The notes under the pieces were generated by a model, which searched no databases, was not told the DNA's origin, and was given only the letters and a program-made list of their open reading frames with translations. Positions 35,694 through 44,499 of a DNA stretch of 64,000 bases are shown piece after piece. Positions within the stretch are counted from its first letter, which is position 1. Every line of letters begins with the position of its first letter. Origin of the DNA: Campylobacterales bacterium (GTDB lineage Bacteria > Campylobacterota > Campylobacteria > Campylobacterales > Sulfurimonadaceae). The translations under genes were made by a program, and so were the position numbers. The DNA is taken from assembly GCA_024280035.1 (NCBI GenBank), contig JAJRQV010000087.1, forward strand, positions 1 to 64,000, read 5' to 3'.

Positions 35694-36976
35694 TATTCTA
35701 CCTCCAATATCAGTGAAGCACCCTGTCCACCACCTATACACAAGGTAGCCAAACCTCTATTTTTACCACGACGGCGAAGTTCTTTTAGCGTATGAATAAC
35801 CAGACGGGTTCCTGTCATACCAACAGGATGACCCATAGCAACTGCACCACCATTAACATTTAATATACTCTCATCTATACATCCCAAAGCCTTTGTTCTA
35901 TTAAGATGTTCTTTCGCATAACTGTCTGACTCAAAGGCTCTAATATTAGCTAAGGCTTGTACCGCAAATGCCTCATTCATCTCAATAAGGTCAATATCTT
36001 TTAGATGAAGTCTGTGTTTTTGAAACAGTTTGGCTGTTGCAAAAGCAGGCCCCATACCCATACGTTTTGGATCAAGCCCGGCATAAGCAAAATGAGAAAG
36101 GTAACCAAGAGGTTCTAAACCCATAGCCTTTGCCTTTTTCTCACTCATTAACACTACCGCAGCTGCTGCATCTGAGATTTGTGAAGAGTTTCCTGCGGTA
36201 ACCGTCCCATTTTTTCTATCAAAAAAAGGACGTAATTTACCAAGTGCTTCCATGTTTTGCCCAAACCTTACCCCATCATCAGCTTCCATTACCTTTGAGT
36301 GAGCATAAACAATGGGTGCAATTTCATCTTTAAAAACACCCGCTTTAATTGAGTCTTCCGCTTTTTTATGACTCATTAATGCAAATTCATCTTGTTCTTT
36401 TCGACTAATGCCAAAATCTTGGGCAAGAATTTCAGCTGTTGAGCCCATCATTAAACCCGATACAGGATCTTTTAAACCTTGCATTAAACCTATTATAGGT
36501 TTTAGATACCGCGGTCTAAACTGCGTTAAGGTATAAAGTTTTTCTGAAATACTTTTTGCTATAAAAAGTGCAGCAAAAAGTTCAGTCATCTGTTCACCAT
36601 ACATTAAAGGAACATTAGACATTGACTCTACCCCACCACTTAAAAAAATCTCTCCATCACCTGCTAATATTTTTGAGGCTGCCGAGGTAATAGACTCCAT
36701 TCCTGAAGCACAATTTCTATGTACAGTATAAGCAATGGTTTTATCAGGAAAACCTGCTTGCAAGGCGATAACCCGTGCTACATTAGCGGCATGCCCAGGT
36801 TGAGAAACATTTCCCATAATCACTTCATCATAATCTTTAAAAGCAATTCCTACACGAAGAACAAGTTCTTGAACAATAAAGGCACCCAGTTTTTCAGCCT
36901 GATACTCTTTGAGTTTTCCACCTGCTTTAGCAATAGGTGTACGAAGACCATCTATAATTGCGATGCGCTCTTTCAT
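35693..36976 (-). CDS. fadI: Acetyl-CoA acyltransferase (FadI-like thiolase)
   Basis: 427-aa thiolase, last step of the beta-oxidation cycle. Seen: HRNCASGMESI (acyl-accepting Cys), NVNGGAVAMGHPVGMTG (His) and LCIGGGQGA near the end (second Cys). Length and the GLRTPIAKAG start fit the FadI type, which pairs with FadJ. It overlaps the acyl-CoA ligase gene by 4 bp. Confidence 0.93.
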   Translation of the reverse strand: MKERIAIIDGLRTPIAKAGGKLKEYQAEKLGAFIVQELVLRVGIAFKDYDEVIMGNVSQPGHAANVARVIALQAGFPDKTIAYTVHRNCASGMESITSAASKILAGDGEIFLSGGVESMSNVPLMYGEQMTELFAALFIAKSISEKLYTLTQFRPRYLKPIIGLMQGLKDPVSGLMMGSTAEILAQDFGISRKEQDEFALMSHKKAEDSIKAGVFKDEIAPIVYAHSKVMEADDGVRFGQNMEALGKLRPFFDRKNGTVTAGNSSQISDAAAAVVLMSEKKAKAMGLEPLGYLSHFAYAGLDPKRMGMGPAFATAKLFQKHRLHLKDIDLIEMNEAFAVQALANIRAFESDSYAKEHLNRTKALGCIDESILNVNGGAVAMGHPVGMTGTRLVIHTLKELRRRGKNRGLATLCIGGGQGASLILEVE

Positions 36977-38712
36977 TCTTCATCCTTTCCATAAAAATTT
37001 TCTATTTCAAGTTTATAAATCTCTTCTACCTTATGCCGAGAGACCTTCATTGAAGGGGTTAAAATTCCTGATTCTATACTGGCTTCATCCGTAATAATAT
37101 GAAATTTCTGAATCTTCTCCCACTCATTTAGTTTGTCATTAAGTTTTTTAATAATATTAAAAACAATACTCTGCACACGTCTGTTTTGAACCAGGTCATC
37201 AAAACTTAGATGTTTAAGGTTCTTACGCTGAGCAAAAGACTGCAAAAGGGTCTCATCCATAAAAATAAGAGCACAAACATAAGGTCTATTATCTGCAATT
37301 ACAACAGCATAATCAATCCATTTATTTGCTGTTATCTTCTGCTCCATTGCAATAGCTGAAACATATTTTCCTGTTGATGTTTTAAAAAGCTCTTTTTTAC
37401 GGCTGGCAATCGTAATATAACCTTCTTTATCCATACTGGCTAAATCCCCCGTATGAAACCACCCTTCTTCATCAAGCACTTCAGCCGTTTTTTCTGGATT
37501 TTTATGATAACCCAACATCACACTGTCCCCTCGCGTAAATAGCTCATTATCTTTTGCTAACTTTACTTCCACACCATACAGTGCTTTACCACAGGTACCA
37601 ATCTTATTATTTAAAGGAGTATTTACAGAAATAACAGGAGAGGTTTCAGTTAAACCATAACCTTGATAAAGAGGTATTCCAATATTATGAAAAAACTTAT
37701 ACACAGGTATGGATAGCGGTGCACCTCCAGTAATAAGGTATTTTAAATTATCCCCTAAAGCCTCTTGAAGTTTTGTATATACAAGTTTCTCAAAGAGCCC
37801 ATCAAAAAGACAAAAAGAGGGATGATTAGGATCTTTACGATTGGCTCGCATAAAAGCTAAAGAACCAATAATCCATTTAATTCCTTTGGCTGAGGCAACA
37901 TTTTCATGCATTTTGGTATAAATTTTATCTAGAAGTCTAGGTACCACTGTCATAACATCAGGTTTTAAAGATTTTAGTAAGTTGGCAACATTTTTAACAT
38001 CATCTGCAAAATAGACAGAAACACCTGAGCTTAGATAAAAACTCATCACCATTCTTTCAAAAATATGTGCCAAGGGTAAAAAAGTTAAAATTTTAAAATG
38101 TGGCTCTAAAACAATACATTTTTGCGTACCTATAATCTGAGAAATAAGATTTTTATGAGAAAGTTCCACCCCTTTAGGTCTGCCTGTTGAACCGCTGGTA
38201 TAGATAATCGTAGACAGATCATTTTCATTAATATCAGCCTTAACATAAGTGTTGTCTTCTCCTATAAAACGCTCAAAACTTTGAATATTATCACCCTTAG
38301 CAATCACATCTTTTATTATGACTAAGTCCATAGACTCTAAAAATGAGGCCAACAATTGGTATTTCTCTTGTGAAGCAATATAAACATACTTAATCTCAGC
38401 ATCTTCAAGTTCAAAAGTAAGGTTTGTTGAGGAGATATTTGCAAAAATTGGAACAGAAACCGCACCCAAGCACTGAAGGGCATAATCTATCATTAACCAA
38501 AAAGGAGAAGAGTCCGAAATAATAGCAACACTTGTACCTTTTTTTACTCCCTTACTTTGAAAAGAGTGCGCCAAACAACGTACCGTATGTACAAACTCTT
38601 GAGATGAAATTTCCATCCACTCTTGCTCGTGTAGATAGTTAAGAAAGGTCGGATTATTTATTTCATCTTCTATGTAATCAACAAGTTCTGATAAATTAGT
38701 AGGCGTAAACAT
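36973..38712 (-). CDS. fadD: Long-chain acyl-CoA synthetase (FadD-like)
   Basis: 579-aa AMP-forming ligase that activates free fatty acids to acyl-CoA. Motifs: IIYTSGSTGRPKGVELSHKNL (P-loop), YQGYGLTETSPVISVN, HTGDLASMDKEGY and the terminal KxxxSxG area SRKKELFKTSTGKYVS. First gene of a five-gene operon that gives a complete beta-oxidation cycle. A 148-bp gap to yeaD probably holds its promoter; I see no clear FadR-like site. Confidence 0.9.
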   Translation of the reverse strand: MFTPTNLSELVDYIEDEINNPTFLNYLHEQEWMEISSQEFVHTVRCLAHSFQSKGVKKGTSVAIISDSSPFWLMIDYALQCLGAVSVPIFANISSTNLTFELEDAEIKYVYIASQEKYQLLASFLESMDLVIIKDVIAKGDNIQSFERFIGEDNTYVKADINENDLSTIIYTSGSTGRPKGVELSHKNLISQIIGTQKCIVLEPHFKILTFLPLAHIFERMVMSFYLSSGVSVYFADDVKNVANLLKSLKPDVMTVVPRLLDKIYTKMHENVASAKGIKWIIGSLAFMRANRKDPNHPSFCLFDGLFEKLVYTKLQEALGDNLKYLITGGAPLSIPVYKFFHNIGIPLYQGYGLTETSPVISVNTPLNNKIGTCGKALYGVEVKLAKDNELFTRGDSVMLGYHKNPEKTAEVLDEEGWFHTGDLASMDKEGYITIASRKKELFKTSTGKYVSAIAMEQKITANKWIDYAVVIADNRPYVCALIFMDETLLQSFAQRKNLKHLSFDDLVQNRRVQSIVFNIIKKLNDKLNEWEKIQKFHIITDEASIESGILTPSMKVSRHKVEEIYKLEIENFYGKDEE

Positions 38713-38860
38713 AGCTTTTCCTTATATGTCCTATACTAATATTTAAACATTTTATAACTTTATTAAATACTGTTTCAAAAATTGATTAATTTCTTTAAGC
38801 TTTATGTCAAAAAGTTGATAATGAAAACACACTTGGTTTCTAATAAGATATGACTTAACC

Positions 38861-39694
38861 TTATATATGTGTTTGTGAAAGGGATGTTCTAAGTTCATAC
38901 TTAGTATTAGGTTCAAGTTCTATAGTCTCATTTAAGGTGTTTACACTCTCGATACAGAGCATGGTTTTATAATCACTTAAATCAGGCATCTTTTTTACAC
39001 GCTCTTTTCCTGGATTCCAGACAACAAGGGTAGATGATCCCCTGGTTTCAACACTTAGTTTTTCATTTTTATTTTTAAAACTGACTCTTTTTTTAACATT
39101 AGTATAAACCCTGTCTAGCTCTTGAAAAAACTGAACAGAACCTTCTTGAATATTAGAATGACTCTTATCCAACTTATTAAAATATTTACAATTTTGTAAA
39201 CCTTCTAAGCTTAACTTACGCACATCATCAACCTTCAAGTAACTATGAAGAGCTTGGCTAAGCATAAAAGTTTTTGTACCTGTGTTTTTAGTAATTAAGG
39301 CTATCTCTAAAATATCACTCATAACTATTTCAAGCCTTAGTTCAAAGGCATATTCCCAATACTTCAAACTTTCACTAGAATTTTTTAAACCCAAGCTTAT
39401 TTTTGTTTTATCAGGACTAAGCACTTTTGTATCAAGATGCTCCCACTGCAAAATTCTTGCAAAACCATGATTAGGTAAACTTTTATCTTCAGGATGCTCG
39501 CCAAACCAAGGCCAGCAGATAGGAATACCTCCACGAATAGCTATGTCTTTTTTAAAATTTCTCTTTTCACTTAAAAAGAGCAAGGGAGCTTTTCCCTTCA
39601 CTTGAAAATCAAAAATATGAGCGCCTTGAAGGGTGAGTTTTAAAGAGCTTTGATGATTACTAAATTCTAAATATTCAAGTTCATCTTTTTGCAT
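38861..39694 (-). CDS. yeaD: Glucose-6-phosphate 1-epimerase (YeaD-like)
   Basis: 277-aa aldose-1-epimerase-fold protein, interconverting alpha and beta anomers of hexose 6-phosphate. Seen: IRGGIPICWPWFGEHPEDKSLPNHGFARILQWE (active-site Arg and His) and SQALHSYLKV with His, ending EPNTKYELRTSL. Length is typical. Stands alone between two transcription units. Confidence 0.88.
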   Translation of the reverse strand: MQKDELEYLEFSNHQSSLKLTLQGAHIFDFQVKGKAPLLFLSEKRNFKKDIAIRGGIPICWPWFGEHPEDKSLPNHGFARILQWEHLDTKVLSPDKTKISLGLKNSSESLKYWEYAFELRLEIVMSDILEIALITKNTGTKTFMLSQALHSYLKVDDVRKLSLEGLQNCKYFNKLDKSHSNIQEGSVQFFQELDRVYTNVKKRVSFKNKNEKLSVETRGSSTLVVWNPGKERVKKMPDLSDYKTMLCIESVNTLNETIELEPNTKYELRTSLSQTHI

Positions 39695-39791
39695 AAGATT
39701 GCCTTTACACGTAACTATCTTACCGCTCCAAGAAGATCACAGTTGTTCAGAGCTTTCAAATATTGTACAATACAAACAATAAGGATATTCT

Positions 39792-40535
39792 GTGATTCAA
39801 GACCCCCATTTTTATGCTGTTATTATTGGAAGCGAGATACTTAATCGCCGACGTGAAGACAAACATTTTGATTTTTTAACAAAGGCTTTAAAAAAAAGAG
39901 GATTTGAACTCTTTGCCTCTTTTGTTATTAAAGACGATGTCACCTTAATTGAGAACACCTACAAACTCATTAAAAATGATCCCCAAGCGATGATGTTCTC
40001 TTTTGGAGGCATCGGTTCGACTCCTGATGATCTCACCCGTCAGCTCAGTTCAAATATTTTTGGTGATGCTAAACTCTATAGACATGCTCAATTTGAAAAA
40101 GATATTATTTCTCGTTTACAAGAGCAGGCTTATCCTCACCCGATTAAAATGGCTGACTTACCTAAAGATGCAGGTTTACTCTTTAATCCTATCAATAATA
40201 TGTCCGGTTTTCATCTTAACAAAAGGTTCTTTTTTATGCCAGGTTTTCCAGAGATGGCACATCCTATGATTAATGAGATTCTTTCTAAATATACTCCCAC
40301 CCCAATAAAAAGCTTTACGCAAACACTTATTGCCCAGTGTGCAGAAGGAAAATTAACCCATCTTATGATAGATATTCCTCAAGAAATAGAACTCTCTTCC
40401 TTGCCTATGATAAATAATGGTTCTCCCCGTGTTGAGTTTTCACTTAACTCAAGAAATGAAAAGCTTATGCAAAGGCACTTTAAAATGATTACTGACTTTT
40501 TAGATGCTTCCGATATAGAGTACAAACGCTTATGA
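39792..40535 (+). CDS. MoaB/CinA-N-like molybdopterin-binding-fold protein
   Basis: 247-aa protein with the CinA N-terminal/MoaB fold: YAVIIGSEILNRRREDKHF, MFSFGGIGSTPDDLTRQ and FMPGFPEMAHPMI. Lacks the C-terminal amidase of true CinA. Role is probably nucleotide or cofactor processing; not assigned. Start GTG 39792 follows AAGGA. Its stop overlaps a candidate ATG for the phosphoesterase. Confidence 0.72.
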   Translation: MIQDPHFYAVIIGSEILNRRREDKHFDFLTKALKKRGFELFASFVIKDDVTLIENTYKLIKNDPQAMMFSFGGIGSTPDDLTRQLSSNIFGDAKLYRHAQFEKDIISRLQEQAYPHPIKMADLPKDAGLLFNPINNMSGFHLNKRFFFMPGFPEMAHPMINEILSKYTPTPIKSFTQTLIAQCAEGKLTHLMIDIPQEIELSSLPMINNGSPRVEFSLNSRNEKLMQRHFKMITDFLDASDIEYKRL

Positions 40536-40569
40536 AAATGTCTTTTTTTTTATTGCTTTTGCCTTTGGA

Positions 40570-41655
40570 ATGGCTCTTTTAAATTTTTATATTTATCTTC
40601 GTTTTTTTAAAAGACTGCATCCTCCATTTAACCGTTTTTCAGCACTTATTCCTTCTGTTTTAATGTTTGGTGAAATTCTTTTTGTAGCCGAAGCTATTAG
40701 CCATAATTTGGTTCACAGTTCAAGCCTGTATTATATTCTAGCTTCTTCAATAGGCATCACTTTTTTACTCTTTGTTGTTTCCCTCTTTTATGACCTTAAT
40801 TTAACCCTATTTAAAAAAGTCCCTTATCAAGAAAGTCGCCGAAAATTCATTAAACTAGTTTTTGATGTCACTATACTAATCTTAGCTTTAAGTTACTTAT
40901 TTAAGGGCTTAAAGGGTGGTTTGTCTGAACCTATATTAAATACTATTAATGTTAATATCAAGGGGTTTCCAGATAAGGTTTATACTATAATTCAGCTCTC
41001 TGATGTGCATGTAGGTCGTACCCTACAAAAAAGTTTTGTAGAAGATTTAGTCAAAAGAACAAATGCTCAAAATCCCGACATTGTTGTGATTACCGGTGAC
41101 CTTATTGATCAAGACATTCATAAAATAAAAGAAGATTTAAAGCCTCTACAAAAGATACATGCACCCACATTCTTTACCCTAGGAAATCATGAGTTTTTTC
41201 ATAATGTAGATGAGATTATACCTTTTATAAAAAGCCTTGGGATTAGAGTTTTAATTAATGAGAACCTAGAGATAAAAAAAGATGATTTTAGTTTTAACCT
41301 TATTGGGCTTAGTGATGAGATGGGTTCACGCTTAGGACATTTTCCTATTGAAGTCAAAAAAGCCTATACGGGCATTAATAAAGAGATTCCTACTCTGGTA
41401 TTAGCCCACCAACCCAAATCAATTTTAAGACTTAAAAACAGAGCCTGCGACCTCATGCTTAGTGGGCATACCCACGGGGGTCAAATATTTCCTTTTGGAA
41501 TTTTAGTGATGGTTGACCAGCCCTATTTAGCCGGTCTGTACCAGCATAAAAAGAAACAACAGATTTTTGTTTCTCGAGGCGCAGGATATTGGGGACCCCC
41601 TATTCGTGTACTTGCCCCTTCTGAGATTTCTAAGATCCTTATCAAAGGCTCATAA
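40570..41655 (+). CDS. Membrane metallophosphoesterase (YkuE-like)
   Basis: 361-aa protein with N-terminal hydrophobic helices (about 20-70 and 90-110) and a calcineurin-like phosphoesterase domain: LSDVHVGRTLQ, GDLIDQD, LGNHEFF and SGHTHGGQ, all metal ligands present. YkuE relatives act on lipid pyrophosphates such as UDP-diacylglucosamine. A frame starting at ATG 40532, overlapping the stop of the previous gene (TTATGA), would join if the T9 run 40543-40551 had one more T, giving 374 aa and an extra helix start. Amidase gene follows with 1-bp overlap. Confidence 0.85.
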   Translation: MALLNFYIYLRFFKRLHPPFNRFSALIPSVLMFGEILFVAEAISHNLVHSSSLYYILASSIGITFLLFVVSLFYDLNLTLFKKVPYQESRRKFIKLVFDVTILILALSYLFKGLKGGLSEPILNTINVNIKGFPDKVYTIIQLSDVHVGRTLQKSFVEDLVKRTNAQNPDIVVITGDLIDQDIHKIKEDLKPLQKIHAPTFFTLGNHEFFHNVDEIIPFIKSLGIRVLINENLEIKKDDFSFNLIGLSDEMGSRLGHFPIEVKKAYTGINKEIPTLVLAHQPKSILRLKNRACDLMLSGHTHGGQIFPFGILVMVDQPYLAGLYQHKKKQQIFVSRGAGYWGPPIRVLAPSEISKILIKGS

Positions 41656-42290
41656 TGAAGTACTTTTTTTTAGTCTTGAGTCTAAATCTTTTTGCTATTG
41701 AAATTATAGATAAACCTCTTATCTTTAATGAATTACGTAAACAGCTAACAAAAGAGTATATTCACTCACATTATGGGATTAAAGTAAAAAAAATAGATAT
41801 TGTTCCAAAAATCATTGTTATTCATTGGACGGCTATTGACAATTTTGAAGACTCTTATGCACGCTTTAAAGAACCTATTCTGCCCTCAGACAGACCTGAT
41901 ATTAAAAAAGCATCAGCCTTAAATGTATCTACGCATTTTATGATTAAAAGAGATGGAACAATTTATAGACTTATGGATGAGACAACTATGGCAAGACATG
42001 TTATTGGACTTAATTACAGCTCTATTGGCATAGAAAATGTAGGTGGGCAAAACAATATAAACAATTTAACAAACAAACAGTTAAAAGCCAATATTGAACT
42101 TATTCATTATCTAACAAAAAAATACCCCAGTATAAACTACCTTATTGGTCATTATGAGTACGCAAACTTTGTTAATCATACCCTTTGGTTAGAAAAAAAT
42201 CCTCTTTACAGAACAGTTAAATATGATCCCGGAAAAAAATTCTTAAATCGCTTACGCCAAGTCATTACTGATTTAAAAGTTGCACCATGA
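41655..42290 (+). CDS. N-acetylmuramoyl-L-alanine amidase (AmiD-like)
   Basis: 211-aa Zn amidase (Amidase_2/PGRP fold) with a signal peptide (1-15). It cleaves the lactyl-L-Ala bond of muropeptides. Seen: IVIHWTAIDNFEDS (Zn-binding His), NVSTHFMIKRDGTIYRLMDE, ARHVIGLNYSSIGIENVGG and IGHYEYANF (second His). Followed by DUF819 and a dipeptide epimerase with 4-bp overlaps, so this is a murein-recycling operon. Confidence 0.85.
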   Translation: MKYFFLVLSLNLFAIEIIDKPLIFNELRKQLTKEYIHSHYGIKVKKIDIVPKIIVIHWTAIDNFEDSYARFKEPILPSDRPDIKKASALNVSTHFMIKRDGTIYRLMDETTMARHVIGLNYSSIGIENVGGQNNINNLTNKQLKANIELIHYLTKKYPSINYLIGHYEYANFVNHTLWLEKNPLYRTVKYDPGKKFLNRLRQVITDLKVAP

Positions 42291-43420
42291 TTAGCCTTGC
42301 TTTTGTTTACATTAGTTTTCTTTCTCTCTTTGCAGCTATGGCTTTGATGCTGTCTAAAAAAGAGTTTAAAGCCCTCCAATACATACCTCCCATAGTGCTT
42401 TTATATCTATTTATTATGATTCTCTCTTCTAATGGTTTTTTTGAAAAAAATGAAGAAATTACTAGTTTGTATAAAACAATTAAGTCAAATATGCTTCCGG
42501 CGATGCTTTTTTTAATGCTACTTCCTCATAAGATAACAACTATAGTTAAACTCGGTCCCAAAATGCTCATCTCTTTTGCAGGAGCAAGCCTTAGCCTTTT
42601 TCTTTCTTTTATGCTTATCTTTTTTCTTTTTGGCTCAGGAAGTTTTGATATTGAAGTACTCGCTCCCCTTGCTGGTTCATGGATGGGAGGAACTGCTAAT
42701 ATGCTTGCGGTCTCTTCTGCACTCAACAGCAGTGAAAATGCCATAGGCATTACTATGCTCATTGATTCTGTTGATTATGCCTTATGGGTAATGCTTTTAC
42801 TTATACTTGTACCTTTCGCCACTATCTTTAACCGTTTTACTCAGGCAAAAGACTCCGTTAAAGACATTACAATAGATACCGCCTGTGCCCTACGTTTTTC
42901 ACTTCGAGGCTATATTTTGCTTATTGTTTCAGCACTATTTGTCTCCTTATTTTCTCAGGTTTTAGCCATTTACTTAAGTAAGTTTATGGGTTCCGTTTCT
43001 ATGTACCAAATCATTTTAGCCACCCTTGCAGGTATGATTTATTCATTTACACCCTTGGCAAACATTAAAGGCATACAAACAACGGCGTCAGGGATGCTCT
43101 ACTTACTCATTGCCCTGATTGCCTCACGTGCTGATCTTAGTTTTGATATGTATCTACTTAATTACTTATTAATGGGAATAGGTATTTTACTCTTTCATGC
43201 CCTCTTTATGGTGCTTTTCGCCAAACTTTTTAAACTTGATCTTTTTAGTATTTGTGTTGCTTCTTTAGCTAACATTGGCGGTATTGCTTCTGCCCCTATT
43301 CTTTCAGCAGCCTATTCACAATCTTTAGTCGGCGTAGGTGTTTTAATGGCAACCTTAGGTTATGTTATTGGAACATTTGCTGCCCTCTTTTTAGCCCAAG
43401 TGCTTAGTTGGCTTGTATGA
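42287..43420 (+). CDS. DUF819 membrane protein
   Basis: 377-aa polytopic protein with 10 or so helices of the DUF819 family (SWMGGTANMLAVSSAL, ANIGGIASAPILSAAY). No enzyme motif; the two-repeat transporter-like fold suggests transport. It lies between an exported murein amidase and a cytoplasmic dipeptide epimerase, with 4-bp overlaps on both sides, so import of L-Ala-D-Glu-containing peptides is a reasonable guess (inference). Confidence 0.8.
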   Translation: MISLAFVYISFLSLFAAMALMLSKKEFKALQYIPPIVLLYLFIMILSSNGFFEKNEEITSLYKTIKSNMLPAMLFLMLLPHKITTIVKLGPKMLISFAGASLSLFLSFMLIFFLFGSGSFDIEVLAPLAGSWMGGTANMLAVSSALNSSENAIGITMLIDSVDYALWVMLLLILVPFATIFNRFTQAKDSVKDITIDTACALRFSLRGYILLIVSALFVSLFSQVLAIYLSKFMGSVSMYQIILATLAGMIYSFTPLANIKGIQTTASGMLYLLIALIASRADLSFDMYLLNYLLMGIGILLFHALFMVLFAKLFKLDLFSICVASLANIGGIASAPILSAAYSQSLVGVGVLMATLGYVIGTFAALFLAQVLSWLV

Positions 43421-44499
43421 GAATAAAAAATATTCAGATATCAAACCTTAAGATAGAACTAAAAAAGCCTTTTATTACTGCCTTAAGGCGTGTGGATGCT
43501 ATAGATGACATTATCATTAAGATACATACTGACACTAGCCTCGTGGGTTATGGTGAGGCCTGTGCTGTTACGGCTATTACAGGAACAACAAATGAGATTA
43601 TTCTTAATGAGTTAAAAGAGATAGTATTTCCCCTTCTTATTGAACAAGAATTAGACCTCAGTCTTTTAGATAAACTCCACGCTAGTGAACTACATTCAGA
43701 AACAAAGGCATGTATTGATATCGCGTTATATGACCTTTTAGCAAAGCAGAAGAACTTAGCTCTTTTTAGATATTTAGGTGCAAACACAAATGAATTAAAA
43801 ACAGACCTTAGTATTTCAGTTGCCAAACAAGAACAGATGCTTATAGAGACAAAAAAAGCATTAAAGGCTGGCTTTAGTCTCTTAAAAATAAAACTTGATG
43901 GAGATGTTAGTACAAATATTAAAAGACTTAATGCCATCAATATAGTCCTACCAAAAAATGTAAAACTACGACTTGATCCTAACCAAACTTTAGATTTACA
44001 AGGCTGCTTGAAGATGCTTTCTTGTGTTACTACGCACAATATAGAATGTATTGAACAACCCTTTAAAGCCGATAACTTAAAAGAGATGAAACACTTAAAA
44101 GAGAAAAATATTGTACCTGTACTTGCAGATGAATCTATTTTTAGTGTAAAAGATGCTCATACTATATTAAAAAATGAATATGCGGATATGCTTAATATTA
44201 AACTTATGAAAAGTGGCGGTATACATGAGGCTATAAAAATTTCTTCTTTAGCAAAACAATATCATAAAACCTGCATGATTGGCTCTATGCTTGAAGGGCC
44301 TATCTCACTTTTAGCTGCTGCACATTTTGCTCTATCTCAAGATATTTCTATGGCAGATTTAGACTCGCCGCTTTACCTAAAAGAGCATCCCTTATTAGAG
44401 GCTTTTCATATGAAAAAAGATACAATAAAATTAAATGAAGAGTTCGGTTTAGGTCTGGATACTATTTTTGAGAAGTTGAAGCTGTTTCAAACTCAATAG
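43417..44499 (+). CDS. ykfB: L-Ala-D/L-Glu dipeptide epimerase
   Basis: 360-aa enolase-superfamily epimerase (MLE subgroup), converting L-Ala-D-Glu from murein to L-Ala-L-Glu so peptidases can use it. Seen: LLKIKLDGD (KxK base), RLDPNQTLD, ECIEQPFKADN and VLADESIFS (metal Asp/Glu/Asp), NIKLMKSGGI (second Lys). Start ATG 43417 overlaps the DUF819 stop; the longer ORF from TTG 43408 is less likely. 3' end overlaps the convergent EAL-HDOD gene by 38 bp. Related dipeptide epimerases cannot be excluded. Confidence 0.85.
   Translation: MRIKNIQISNLKIELKKPFITALRRVDAIDDIIIKIHTDTSLVGYGEACAVTAITGTTNEIILNELKEIVFPLLIEQELDLSLLDKLHASELHSETKACIDIALYDLLAKQKNLALFRYLGANTNELKTDLSISVAKQEQMLIETKKALKAGFSLLKIKLDGDVSTNIKRLNAINIVLPKNVKLRLDPNQTLDLQGCLKMLSCVTTHNIECIEQPFKADNLKEMKHLKEKNIVPVLADESIFSVKDAHTILKNEYADMLNIKLMKSGGIHEAIKISSLAKQYHKTCMIGSMLEGPISLLAAAHFALSQDISMADLDSPLYLKEHPLLEAFHMKKDTIKLNEEFGLGLDTIFEKLKLFQTQ

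Noticed and set aside
43548-44039. 163-codon ORF antisense to the epimerase
   Set aside because: The opposite strand has a full set of enolase-superfamily motifs, so this is a shadow ORF.
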